Assembly (NCBI RefSeq): GCF_040869045.1
Contig: NW_027136908.1
Coordinates: forward strand, 558,001 to 622,000
Direction: 5' to 3'
DNA length: 64,000 nucleotides
Origin: Eurosta solidaginis
Taxonomy: Eukaryota; Arthropoda; Insecta; Diptera; Tephritidae
Shown here: positions 1 through 10,546 of the stretch, piece after piece
How the letters are laid out: every line of letters begins with the position of its first letter
How positions within the stretch are numbered: position 1 is the first letter of the stretch
Position numbers and translations under genes: made by a program
The notes under the pieces: generated by a model
Told to the model about the DNA's origin: nothing
Databases searched by the model: none
The model's input: the letters and a program-made list of their open reading frames with translations, nothing else

Positions 1-16
1 CGATTCTATCTTGCTT

Positions 17-87
17 GGTTCAATATATATGGATACTTATCCCTTTTAGTCGGTTAACCCCACCCACTTTGACGTAGAAATTGAACC
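17..87. other. Inverted repeat inside the monomer (8-bp arms)
   Basis: GGTTCAAT at 17-24 is the exact reverse complement of ATTGAACC at 80-87, giving 8-bp arms around a 55-bp spacer that holds the GGTTAACC dyad. In E monomers the 46-bp duplication falls inside the spacer and lengthens it to 101 bp. The arms are short, so cruciform or hairpin formation is only a possibility. CAACAGAT variants and AAATCGAACC D monomers lose part of an arm. Confidence 0.6.
52..59. other. Conserved 8-bp palindrome GGTTAACC (one per monomer)
   Basis: A perfect self-complementary 8-mer at monomer positions 52-59, kept in most non-E monomers whether the preceding bases are AGTC or ATTT. Exceptions seen: both halves of E monomers, some D monomers with GGATAACC (for example near 6640, 10071, 21957 and 29888), CGTTTAACC near 33750 and 38630, and CCGTTAACC in P-type units, which keeps only the inner GTTAAC. 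It could be a protein site or a small dyad; no function is shown. Confidence 0.7.
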
Positions 88-157
88 GTTAATGATAGAA
101 CCTTGGATCAGCTTGTGGATTAATATACACATAAAAACCTACCATCTGCAAAAACAA

Positions 158-165
158 AATCGATT
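158..165. other. Conserved 8-bp palindrome AATCGATT across the monomer junction
   Basis: The last three bases of one monomer and the first five of the next form a perfect palindrome. Its centre lies 54 bp from the centre of GGTTAACC in the following monomer. It is kept in the great majority of junctions. Disrupted junctions include AATCGGTT near 35347, 40580, 55237, 56215 and 63185, AAGTCGATT in three related copies (about 10864, 23277, 30678), and the 69-bp deletion junctions. It contains one of the conserved CpGs. Confidence 0.7.
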
Positions 166-320
166 CTGTCTTGCTTGGTTCAATAGATATGGGCACCTAT
201 CCCTTTTATTTGGTTAACCCCACCCACTTTGACGTAGAAATTGAACCGTTAATGATAGAACCTTGGATCAGCTTGTGGATTAATATACACATAAAAACCT
301 ACCATATGCAAAAACAAAAT

Positions 321-526
321 CGATTCTATCTTGCTTGGTTCAATAGATATGGACACTTATCCCTTTTAGTCGGTTAATCCTACCCACAATAGATATGGAC
401 ACTTATCCCTTTTAGTCGGATAACCCCATCCACTTTGACGTAGAAATTGAACCGTTAACGATAGAACTTTGTATCTGCCTTTGAATTAATATACACATAA
501 AAACCTATCATCTGCAAAAACAAAAT
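321..526 (+). repeat. Type E monomer: 206-bp variant with 46-bp internal duplication (61 copies)
   Basis: A 46-bp stretch starting CAATAGATATGG is present twice in tandem (341-386 and 387-432). The first copy ends GGTTAATCC and the second carries GGATAACC, so both lose the GGTTAACC palindrome. The tail is also distinctive: GAACTTTGTATC then GCCTTTGAATT. I located the start of the second copy at 387, 1784, 2790, 3796, 5124, 6132, 6978, 8304, 9561, 10407, 11413, 12737, 13263, 13540, 14066, 15072, 15593, 16119, 16805, 17491, 18177, 19023, 20189, 21446, 22292, 22818, 23824, 25788, 27434, 28120, 29377, 30223, 31229, 32233, 33559, 35206, 35893, 36579, 37425, 38431, 39117, 40443, 41129, 41815, 42661, 44947, 47233, 49519, 51165, 53451, 55097, 56074, 56760, 57446, 57972, 58658, 59504, 60189, 60875, 61560 and 63045. 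The shared tail and shared changes imply one original duplication event. Confidence 0.93.
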
Positions 527-846
527 CGATTCTATCTTGCTTGGTTCAATATATATGGATACTTATCCCTTTTAGTCGGTTAACCCCACCCACTTTGACG
601 TAGAAATTGAACCGTTAATGATAGAAACTTGGATCAGCTTGTGGATTAATATACACATAAAAACTTACCAACTGCAAAAACAAAATCGATTCTATCTTGC
701 TTGGTTCAATAGATATGGATACTTATCCCTTTTAGTCGGTTAACCCCACCCACTTTGACGTAGAAATTGAACCGTTAATGATAGAACCTTGGATCAGCTT
801 GTGGATTAATATACACATAAAAACCTATCATCTGCAAAAACAAAAT

Positions 847-1077
847 CGATTCTATCTTGCTTGGTTCAATATATATGGATACTTATCCCTTTTATTTGGT
901 TAACCCCACCCACTTTGACGTAGAAATTGAGCCGTTAATGATAGAACCTTGGATCAGCTTGTGGATTAATATACACCCACCCACTTTGACGTAGAAATTG
1001 AACCGTTAATGACAGAACCTTGGATCAGCTTGTGGATTAATATACACATAAAAACCTATCATCTGCAAAAACAAAAT
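847..1077 (+). repeat. Two monomers fused by an 89-bp deletion
   Basis: After ATATACAC (ends 976) the sequence jumps directly to CCACCCACTTTG of the next monomer. Monomer positions 131-219 are missing, leaving 231 bp instead of 320. Only about one base of microhomology is seen. The right part matches 2989 onward, so the deletion sits exactly at the left edge of a duplicated segment, which suggests it is the exchange junction. Confidence 0.85.
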
Positions 1078-1237
1078 CGATTCTATCTTGCTTGGTTCAA
1101 TATATATGGATACTTATCCCTTTTATTTGGTTAACCCCACCCACTTTGACGTAGAAATTGAGCCGTTAATGATAGAACCTTGGATCAGCTTGTGGATTAA
1201 TATACACATAAAAACCTACCATCTGCAAAAACAAAAT

Positions 1238-1397
1238 CGATTCTGTCTTGCTTGGTTCAATAGATATGGGCACCTATCCCTTTTATTTGGTTAACCCCAC
1301 CCACTTTGACGTAGAAATTGAACCGTTAACGATAGAACTTTGTATCAGCCTTTGTATTAATACACACATAAAAACCTATCATCTGCAAAAACAAAAT
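1238..1397 (+). repeat. Chimeric monomer: E-type tail without the 46-bp duplication
   Basis: A normal 160-bp unit whose front has GGGCACC and TTATTTGG but whose back half carries the E tail (TTAACG, GAACTTTGTATCAGCC, CCTTTGTATT). The same chimera occurs at 3250-3409, 5586-5745 and 7598-7757. It may be a recombinant between a Q-like front and an E tail, or a descendant of the unit from which E arose before gaining the duplication. The copy at 7598 has TGTAGCAGCC in place of TGTATCAGCC. Confidence 0.8.
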
Positions 1398-4255
1398 CGA
1401 TTCTATCTTGCTTGGTTCAATATATATGGATACTTATCCCTTTTAGTCGGTTAACCCCACCCACTTTGACGTAGAAATTGAACCGTTAATGATAGAACCT
1501 TGGATCAGCTTGTGGATTAATATACACATAAAAACCTACCATCTGCAAAAACAAAATCGATTCTGTCTTGCTTGGTTCAATAGATATGGGCACCTATCCC
1601 TTTTATTTGGTTAACCCCACCCACTTTGACGTAGAAATTGAACCGTTAATGATAGAACCTTGGATCAGCTTGTGGATTAATATACACATAAAAACCTACC
1701 ATATGCAAAAACAAAATCGATTCTATCTTGCTTGGTTCAATAGATATGGACACTTATCCCTTTTAGTCGGTTAATCCTAACCACAATAGATATGGACACT
1801 TATCCCTTTTAGTCGGATAACCCCATCCACTTTGACGTAGAAATTGAACCGTTAACGATAGAACTTTGTATCTGCCTTTGAATTAATATACACATAAAAA
1901 CCTACCATATGCAAAAACAAAATCGATTCTATCTTGCTTGGTTCAACAGATATGGACACTTATCCCTTTTAGTCGGTTAACCCCACCCACTTTGACGTAG
2001 AAATTGAACCGTTAATGACAGAACCTTGGATCAGCTTGTGGATTAATATACACATAAAAACCTATCATCTGCAAAAACAAAATCGATTCTATCTTGCTTG
2101 GTTCAACAGATATGGACACTTATCCCTTTTAGTCGGTTAACCCCACCCACTTTGACGTAGAAATTGAACCGTTAATGATAGAACCTTGGATCAGCTTGTG
2201 GATTAATATACACATAAAAACCTACCATATGCAAAAACAAAATCGATTCTATCTTGCTTGGTTCAATAGATATGGATACTTATCCCTTTTAGTCGGTTAA
2301 CCCCACCCACTTTGACGTAGAAATTGAACCGTTAATGACAGAACCTTGGATCAGCTTGTGGATTAATATACACATAAAAACCTATCATCTGCAAAAACAA
2401 AATCGATTCTATCTTGCTTGGTTCAATATATATGGATACTTATCCCTTTTATTTGGTTAACCCCACCCACTTTGACGTAGAAATTGAGCCGTTAATGATA
2501 GAACCTTGGGTCAGCTTGTGGATTAATATACACATAAAAACCTACCATATGCAAAAACAAAATCGATTCTATCTTGCTTGGTTCAACAGATATGGACACT
2601 TATCCCTTTTAGTCGGTTAACCCTACCCACTTTGACGTAGAAATTGAACCGTTAACGATAGAACCTTGGATCAGCTTGTGGATTAATATACACATAAAAA
2701 CCTACCATCTGCAAAAACAAAATCGATTCTGTCTTGCTTGGTTCAATAGATATGGGCACTTATCCCTTTTAGTCGGTTAATCCCACCCACAATAGATATG
2801 GACACTTATCCCTTTTAGTCGGATAACCCCATCCACTTTGACGTAGAAATTGAACCGTTAACGATAGAACTTTGTATCTGCCTTTGAATTAATATACACA
2901 TAAAAACCTACCATATGCAAAAACAAAATCGATTCTATCTTGCTTGGTTCAACAGATATGGACACTTATCCCTTTTAGTCGGTTAACCCCACCCACTTTG
3001 ACGTAGAAATTGAACCGTTAATGACAGAACCTTGGATCAGCTTGTGGATTAATATACACATAAAAACCTATCATCTGCAAAAACAAAATCGATTCTATCT
3101 TGCTTGGTTCAATATATATGGATACTTATCCCTTTTATTTGGTTAACTCCACCCACTTTGACGTAGAAATTGAGCCGTTAATGATAGAACCTTGGATCAG
3201 CTTGTGGATTAATATACACATAAAAACCTACCATCTGCAAAAACAAAATCGATTCTGTCTTGCTTGGTTCAATAGATATGGGCACCTATCCCTTTTATTT
3301 GGTTAACCCCACCCACTTTGACGTAGAAATTGAACCGTTAACGATAGAACTTTGTATCAGCCTTTGTATTAATACACACATAAAAACCTATCATCTGCAA
3401 AAACAAAATCGATTCTATCTTGCTTGGTTCAATATATATGGATACTTATCCCTTTTAGTCGGTTAACCCCACCCACTTTGACGTAGAAATTGAACCGTTA
3501 ATGATAGAACCTTGGATCAGCTTGTGGATTAATATACACATAAAAACCTACCATCTGCAAAAACAAAATCGATTCTGTCTTGCTTGGTTCAATAGATATG
3601 GGCACCTATCCCTTTTATTTGGTTAACCCCACCCACTTTGACGTAGAAATTGAACCGTTAATGATAGAACCTTGGATCAGCTTGTGGATTAATATACACA
3701 TAAAAACCTACCATATGCAAAAACAAAATTGATTCTATCTTGCTTGGTTCAATAGATATGGACACTTATCCCTTTTAGTCGGTTAATCCTACCCACAATA
3801 GATATGGACACTTATCCCTTTTAGTCGGATAACCCCATCCACTTTGACGTAGAAATTGAACCGTTAACGATAGAACTTTGTATCTGCCTTTGAATTAATA
3901 TACACATAAAAACCTATCATCTGCAAAAACAAAATCGATTCTATCTTGCTTGGTTCAATATATATGGATACTTATCCCTTTTAGTCGGTTAACCCCACCC
4001 ACTTTGACGTAGAAATTGAACCGTTAATGATAGAAAATTGGATCAGCTTGTGGATTAATATACACATAAAAACTTACCAACTGCAAAAACAAAATCGATT
4101 CTATCTTGCTTGGTTCAATAGATATGGATACTTATCCCTTTTAGTCGGTTAACCCCACCCACTTTGACGTAGAAATTGAACCGTTAATGATAGAACCTTG
4201 GATCAGCTTGTGGATTAATATACACATAAAAACCTATCATCTGCAAAAACAAAAT

Positions 4256-4631
4256 CGATTCTATCTTGCTTGGTTCAATATATATGGATACTTATCCCTT
4301 TTATTTGGTTAACCCCACCCACTTTGACGTAGAAATTGAGCCGTTAATGATAGAACCTTGGATCAGCTTGTGGATTAATATACACATAAAAACCTACCAT
4401 CTGCAAAACAAAATCGATTCTGTCTTGCTTGGTTCAATAGATATGGGCACCTATCCCTTTTATTTGGTTAACCCCACCCACTTTGACGTAGAAATTGAAC
4501 CGTTAATGATAGAACCTTGGATCAGCTTGTGGATTAATATACACATAAAAACCTACCATATGCAAAAACAAAATCGATTCTATCTTGCTTGGTTCAATAG
4601 ATATGGATACTTATCCCTTTTAGTCGGTTAA
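4256..4631 (+). repeat. Pair of monomers with a 1-bp deletion that keeps a frame open
   Basis: The first unit (4256-4414) has CTGCAAAACAAAAT, one A fewer than its relatives, making it 159 bp. As 159 is divisible by three, a reading frame that normally shifts at the junction stays open for 121 codons (4266-4631). This is a chance effect of a single indel. The frame starts at TTG and encodes two passes of the same repeat translation. I do not call it a gene. Confidence 0.85.
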
Positions 4632-6271
4632 CCCCACCCACTTTGACGTAGAAATTGAACCGTTAATGACAGAACCTTGGATCAGCTTGTGGATTAATAT
4701 ACACATAAAAACCTATCATCTGCAAAAACAAAATCGATTCTATCTTGCTTGGTTCAATATATATGGATACTTATCCCTTTTATTTGGTTAACCCCACCCA
4801 CTTTGACGTAGAAATTGAGCCGTTAATGATAGAACCTTGGATCAGCTTGTGGATTAATATACACATAAAAACCTACCATATGCAAAAACAAAATCGATTC
4901 TATTATCTTGCTTGGTTCAACAGATATGGACACTTATCCCTTTTAGTCGGTTAACCCTACCCACTTTGACGTAGAAATTGAACCGTTAACGATAGAACCT
5001 TGGATCAGCTTGTGGATTAATATACACATAAAAACCTACCATCTGCAAAAACAAAATCGATTCTGTCTTGCTTGGTTCAATAGATATGGGCACTTATCCC
5101 TTTTAGTCGGTTAATCCCACCCACAATAGATATGGACACTTATCCCTTTTAGTCGGATAACCCCATCCACTTTGACGTAGAAATTGAACCGTTAACGATA
5201 GAACTTTGTATCTGCCTTTGAATTAATATACACATAAAAACCTACCATATGCAAAAACAAAATCGATTCTATCTTGCTTGGTTCAACAGATATGGACACT
5301 TATCCCTTTTAGTCGGTTAACCCCACCCACTTTGACGTAGAAATTGAACCGTTAATGACAGAACCTTGGATCAGCTTGTGGATTAATATACACATAAAAA
5401 ACCTATCATCTGCAAAAACAAAATCGATTCTATCTTGCTTGGTTCAATATATATGGATACTTATCCCTTTTATTTGGTTAACCCCCACCCACTTTGACGT
5501 AGAAATTGAGCCGTTAATGATAGAACCTTGGATCAGCTTGTGGATTAATATACACATAAAAACCTACCATCTGCAAAAACAAAATCGATTCTGTCTTGCT
5601 TGGTTCAATAGATATGGGCACCTATCCCTTTTATTTGGTTAACCCCACCCACTTTGACGTAGAAATTGAACCGTTAACGATAGAACTTTGTATCAGCCTT
5701 TGTATTAATACACACATAAAAACCTATCATCTGCAAAAACAAAATCGATTCTATCTTGCTTGGTTCAATATATATGGATACTTATCCCTTTTAGTCGGTT
5801 AACCCCACCCACTTTGACGTAGAAATTGAACCGTTAATGATAGAACCTTGGATCAGCTTGTGGATTAATATACACATAAAAACCTACCATCTGCAAAAAC
5901 AAAATCGATTCTGTCTTGCTTGGTTCAATAGATATGGGCACCTATCCCTTTTATTTGGTTAACCCCACCCACTTTGACGTAGAAATTGAACCGTTAATGA
6001 TAGAACCTTGGATCAGCTTGTGGATTAATATACACATAAAAACCTACCATATGCAAAAACAAAATCGATTCTATCTTGCTTGGTTCAATAGATATGGACA
6101 CTTATCCCTTTTAGTCGGTTAATCCTACCCACAATAGATATGGACACTTATCCCTTTTAGTCGGATAACCCCATCCACTTTGACGTAGAAATTGAACCGT
6201 TAACGATAGAACTTTGTATCTGCCTTTGAATTAATATACACATAAAAACCTATCATCTGCAAAAACAAAAT

Positions 6272-7117
6272 CGATTCTATCTTGCTTGGTTCAATATATA
6301 TGGATACTTATCCCTTTTAGTCGGTTAACCCCACCCACTTTGACGTAGAAATTGAACCGTTAATGATAGAAACTTGGATCAGCTTGTGGATTAATATACA
6401 CATAAAAACTTACCAACTGCAAAAACAAAATCGATTCTATCTTGCTTGGTTCAATAGATATGGATACTTATCCCTTTTAGTCGGTTAACCCCACCCACTT
6501 TGACGTAGAAATTGAACCGTTAATGATAGAACCTTGGATCAGCTTGTGGATTAATATACATATAAAAACCTACCATCTGCAAAAATAAAATCGATTCTGT
6601 CTTGCTTGGTTCAATAGATATGGACACTTATCCCTTTTAGTCGGATAACCCCTCCCAGTATGACGTAGAAATCGAACCGTTAGCGATAGAACCTTGGATC
6701 AGCTTGTAGATTAATACACACATAAAAACCTATCATCTGCAAAAACAAAATCGATTCTATCTTGCTTGGTTCAATATATATGGATACTTATCCCTTTTAT
6801 TTGGTTAACCCCACCCACTTTGACGTAGAAATTGAACCGTTAATGATAGAACCTTGGATCAGCTTGTGGATTAATATACACATAAAAACTTACCATCTGC
6901 AAAAACAAAATCGATTCTGTCTTGCTTGGTTCAATAGATATGGACACTTATCCCTTTTAGTCGGTTAATCCCACCCACAATAGATATGGACACTTATCCC
7001 TTTTAGTCGGATAACCCCATCCACTTTGACGTAGAAATTGAACCGTTAACGATAGAACTTTGTATCAGCCTTTGAATTAATACACACATAAAAACCTATC
7101 ATCTGCAAAAACAAAAT
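6272..7117 (+). repeat. First pentamer cassette B-C-D-F-E (846 bp)
   Basis: Five units in the order B (6272-6431, GAAACTTGG and ACCAACTGC), C (6432-6591, AAAAATAAAAT), D (6592-6751, CAGTATGACG, AAATCGAACC, TTAGCG), F (6752-6911, ATATATGG with TTATTTGG) and E (6912-7117). The same order and length recur with E second-copy starts at 9561-10407, 18177-19023, 21446-22292, 29377-30223, 36579-37425, 41815-42661 and 58658-59504. This first copy is the only one not preceded by Q-R. Confidence 0.85.
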
Positions 7118-8923
7118 CGATTCTATCTTGCTTGGTTCAATATATATGGATACTTATCCCTTTTATTTGGTTAACCCCACCCACTTTGACGTAGAAATTG
7201 AGCCGTTAATGATAGAACCTTGGATCAGCTTGTGGATTAATATACACATAAAAACCTACCATATGCAAAAACAAAATCGATTCTATCTTGCTTGGTTCAA
7301 TAGATATGGATACTTATCCCTTTTAGTCGGTTAACCCCACCCACTTTGACGTAGAAATTGAACCGTTAATGACAGAACCTTGGATCAGCTTGTGGATTAA
7401 TATACACATAAAAACCTATCATCTGCAAAAACAAAATCGATTCTATCTTGCTTGGTTCAATATATATGGATACTTATCCCTTTTATTTGGTTAACCCCAC
7501 CCACTTTGACGTAGAAATTGAGCCGTTAATGATAGAACCTTGGATCAGCTTGTGGATTAATATACACATAAAAACCTACCATCTGCAAAAACAAAATCGA
7601 TTCTGTCTTGCTTGGTTCAATAGATATGGGCACCTATCCCTTTTATTTGGTTAACCCCACCCACTTTGACGTAGAAATTGAACCGTTAACGATAGAACTT
7701 TGTAGCAGCCTTTGTATTAATACACACATAAAAACCTATCATCTGCAAAAACAAAATCGATTCTATCTTGCTTGGTTCAATATATATGGATACTTATCCC
7801 TTTTAGTCGGTTAACCCCACCCACTTTGACGTAGAAATTGAACCGTTAATGATAGAACCTTGGATCAGCTTGTGGATTAATATACACATAAAAACCTACC
7901 ATCTGCAAAAACAAAATCGATTCTGTCTTGCTTGGTTCAATAGATATGGGCACCTATCCCTTTTATTTGGTTAACCCCACCCACTTTGACGTAGAAATTG
8001 AACCGTTAATGATAGAACCTTGGATCAGCTTGTGGATTAATATACACATAAAAACCTACCATATGCAAAAACAAAATCGATTCTATCTTGCTTAGTTCAA
8101 CAGATATGGACACTTATCCCTTTTAGTCGGTTAACCCTACCCACTTTGACGTAGAAATTGAACCGTTAACGATAGAACCTTGGATCAGCTTGTGGATTAA
8201 TATACACATAAAAACCTACCATCTGCAAAAACAAAATCGATTCTGTCTTGCTTGGTTCAATAGATATGGGCACTTATCCCTTTTAGTCGGTTAATCCCAC
8301 CCACAATAGATATGGACACTTATCCCTTTTAGTCGGATAACCCCATCCACTTTGACGTAGAAATTGAACCGTTAACGATAGAACTTTGTATCAGCCTTTG
8401 TATTAATACACACATAAAAACCTATCATCTGCAAAAACAAAATCGATTCTATCTTGCTTGGTTCAATATATATGGATACTTATCCCTTTTAGTCGGTTAA
8501 CCCCACCCACTTTGACGTAGAAATTGAACCGTTAATGATAGAACCTTGGATCAGCTTGTGGATTAATATACACATAAAAACCTACCATCTGCAAAAACAA
8601 AATCGATTCTATCTTGCTTGGTTCAATAGATATGGATACTTATCCCTTTTAGTCGGTTAACCCCACCCACTTTGACGTAGAAATTGAACCGTTAATGATA
8701 GAACCTTGGGTGAGCTTGTGGATTAATATACACATAAAAACCTACCATCTGCAAAAATAAAATCGATTCTATCTTGCTTGGTTCAATAGATATGGACACT
8801 TATCCCTTTTAGTCGGTTAACCCTACCCACTTTGACGTAGAAATTGAACCGTTAACGATAGAACCATGGATAAGCCTGTGGATTAATATACACATAAAAA
8901 CCTATCATCTGCAAAAACAAAAT

Positions 8924-9014
8924 CGACGTAGAAATCGAACCGTTAGCGATAGAACCTTGGATCAGCTTGTGGATTAATACACACATAAAAACCTATCATC
9001 TGCAAAAACAAAAT
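8924..9014 (+). repeat. Truncated monomer, 69-bp deletion (block A1)
   Basis: The unit runs AAAATCGA then directly CGTAGAAATCG: monomer positions 4-72 are missing, leaving 91 bp of a D-type unit. The two sides share GA at the breakpoint (2-bp microhomology). The identical junction occurs at 20809 and 28740, so it arose once, before the large block was copied. Confidence 0.9.
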
Positions 9015-9174
9015 CGATTCTATCTTGCTTGGTTCAATATATATGGATACTTATCCCTTTTATTTGGTTAACCCCACCCACTTTGACGTAGAAATTGAAC
9101 CGTTTATGATAGAACCTTGGATCAGCTTGTGGATTAATATACACATAAAAACCTACCATCTGCAAAAACAAAAT

Positions 9175-10546
9175 CGATTCTATCTTGCTTGGTTCAATAG
9201 ATATGGATACTTATCCCTTTTATTTGGTTAACCCCACCCACTTTGACGTAGAAATTGAACCGTTAATGATAGAACCTTGGATCAGCTTGTGGATTAATAT
9301 ACACATAAAAACCTACCATCTGCAAAAACAAAATCATTTCTGTCTTGCTTGGTTCAATAGATATGGATACTTATCCCTTTTAGTCGGTTAACCCCACCCA
9401 CTTTGACGTAGAAATTGAACCGTTAATGATAGAACCTTGGATCAGCTTGTGGATTAATACACACATAAAAACCTACCATACGCAAAAACAAAATCGATTC
9501 TGTCTTGCTTGGTTCAATAGATATGGACACTTATCCCTTTTAGTCGGTTAATCCTACCCACAATAGATATGGACACTTATCCCTTTTAGTCGGATAACCC
9601 CATCCACTTTGACGTAGAAATTGAACCGTTAACGATAGAACTTTGTATCTGCCTTTGAATTAATATACACATAAAAACCTATCATCTGCAAAAACAAAAT
9701 CGATTCTATCTTGCTTGGTTCAATATATATGGATACTTATCCCTTTTAGTCGGTTAACCCCACCCACTTTGACGTAGAAATTGAACCGTTAATGATAGAA
9801 ACTTGGATCAGCTTGTGGATTAATATACACATAAAAACTTACCAACTGCAAAAACAAAATCGATTCTATCTTGCTTGGTTCAATAGATATGGATACTTAT
9901 CCCTTTTAGTCGGTTAACCCCACCCACTTTGACGTAGAAATTGAACCGTTAATGATAGAACCTTGGATCAGCTTGTGGATTAATATACATATAAAAACCT
10001 ACCATCTGCAAAAATAAAATCGATTCTGTCTTGCTTGGTTCAATAGATATGGACACTTATCCCTTTTAGTCGGATAACCCCTCCCAGTATGACGTAGAAA
10101 TCGAACCGTTAGCGATAGAACCTTGGATCAGCTTGTAGATTAATACACACATAAAAACCTATCATCTGCAAAAACAAAATCGATTCTATCTTGCTTGGTT
10201 CAATATATATGGATACTTATCCCTTTTATTTGGTTAACCCCACCCACTTTGACGTAGAAATTGAACCGTTAATGATAGAACCTTGGATCAGCTTGTGGAT
10301 TAATATACACATAAAAACTTACCATCTGCAAAAACAAAATCGATTCTGTCTTGCTTGGTTCAATAGATATGGACACTTATCCCTTTTAGTCGGTTAATCC
10401 CACCCACAATAGATATGGACACTTATCCCTTTTAGTCGGATAACCCCATCCACTTTGACGTAGAAATTGAACCGTTAACGATAGAACTTTGTATCAGCCT
10501 TTGAATTAATACACACATAAAAACCTATCATCTGCAAAAACAAAAT
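9175..10546 (+). repeat. Core 8-mer Q-R-E-B-C-D-F-E, instance 1 (1,372 bp)
   Basis: Order read by diagnostic motifs: Q with TTATTTGG, R with CTGTC and TTAGTCGG, E, B, C, D, F, E. Copy-specific marks: R begins AAAATCATTTCTG (junction palindrome lost) and the next unit ends CCATACGC, a mark shared with the instance at 28991. D has GATAACCCCTCCC and GTAGATTAAT. The final E is a full 206-bp unit. Confidence 0.85.

Larger units (their letters stand above)
1..160 (+). repeat. Reference satellite monomer (160 bp)
   Basis: This is the first complete unit and the coordinate frame used for other entries. It begins CGATTCTATC and ends AAAACAAAAT. Landmarks by monomer position: GGTTCAAT 17-24, the variable CAATATAT/CAATAGAT site 21-28, the TAGTCGG/TATTTGG switch 47-53, palindrome GGTTAACC 52-59, C-rich CCCCACCCAC 58-67, GACGTAGAAA 71-80, ATTGAACC 80-87, the variable TTAATG/TTAACG/TTAGCG site 89-94, and an A-rich end. 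A typical unit has about 36% G+C and four CpGs. The choice of base 1 as the unit start is arbitrary. Confidence 0.95.
1..7660. repeat. Left domain: irregular HOR with 1,006- and 1,326-bp E spacing
   Basis: This domain is marked by GGGCACCTATCC, CAACAGATATGG and E tails reading TATCTGCC, which are rare or absent to the right. I saw no D-type (CAGTATGACG) monomer before 6592. Two duplication scales are visible. A segment of about 925 bp matches at offset 2,012 (977-1901 and 2989-3913). About 2.0 kb matches at offset 2,331-2,336 (roughly 2220-4215 and 4551-6551), the drift being due to small indels. The block 387 onward also matches 3796 onward at offset 3,409. Confidence 0.8.

Noticed and set aside
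17..27. Possible tRNA-type B box (GGTTCAAT) hinting at a SINE origin
   Set aside because: Only the first half of the B-box consensus fits, no convincing A box is spaced upstream, and no SINE tail or target-site duplication is seen.
21..34. TATATAT motif as a TATA box or promoter
   Set aside because: It is one state (CAATATATATGG) of a variable site in an AT-rich repeat, replaced by CAATAGATATGG in many units, with no associated transcript evidence.
1..160. CENP-B box
   Set aside because: I looked for the TTCG....A..CGGG pattern on both strands of the monomer and its common variants and found none.
341..432. 46-bp duplication as an att site or target-site duplication
   Set aside because: The two copies are directly adjacent with nothing between them and differ by fixed changes, as in an old internal tandem duplication.
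2615..2630. Telomere-like AACCCTACCC in some monomers
   Set aside because: It occurs once per unit as a single-base variant of AACCCCACCC and is never tandem, so it is not telomeric repeat.
4266..4631. 121-codon open frame
   Set aside because: Produced by a single missing A that makes one unit 159 bp and keeps the frame open. It is two passes of the same satellite translation.
5355..5642. 95-codon open frame starting at ATG
   Set aside because: Results from two private single-base insertions near 5396 and 5481 that shift frames; the second half is the same satellite translation.
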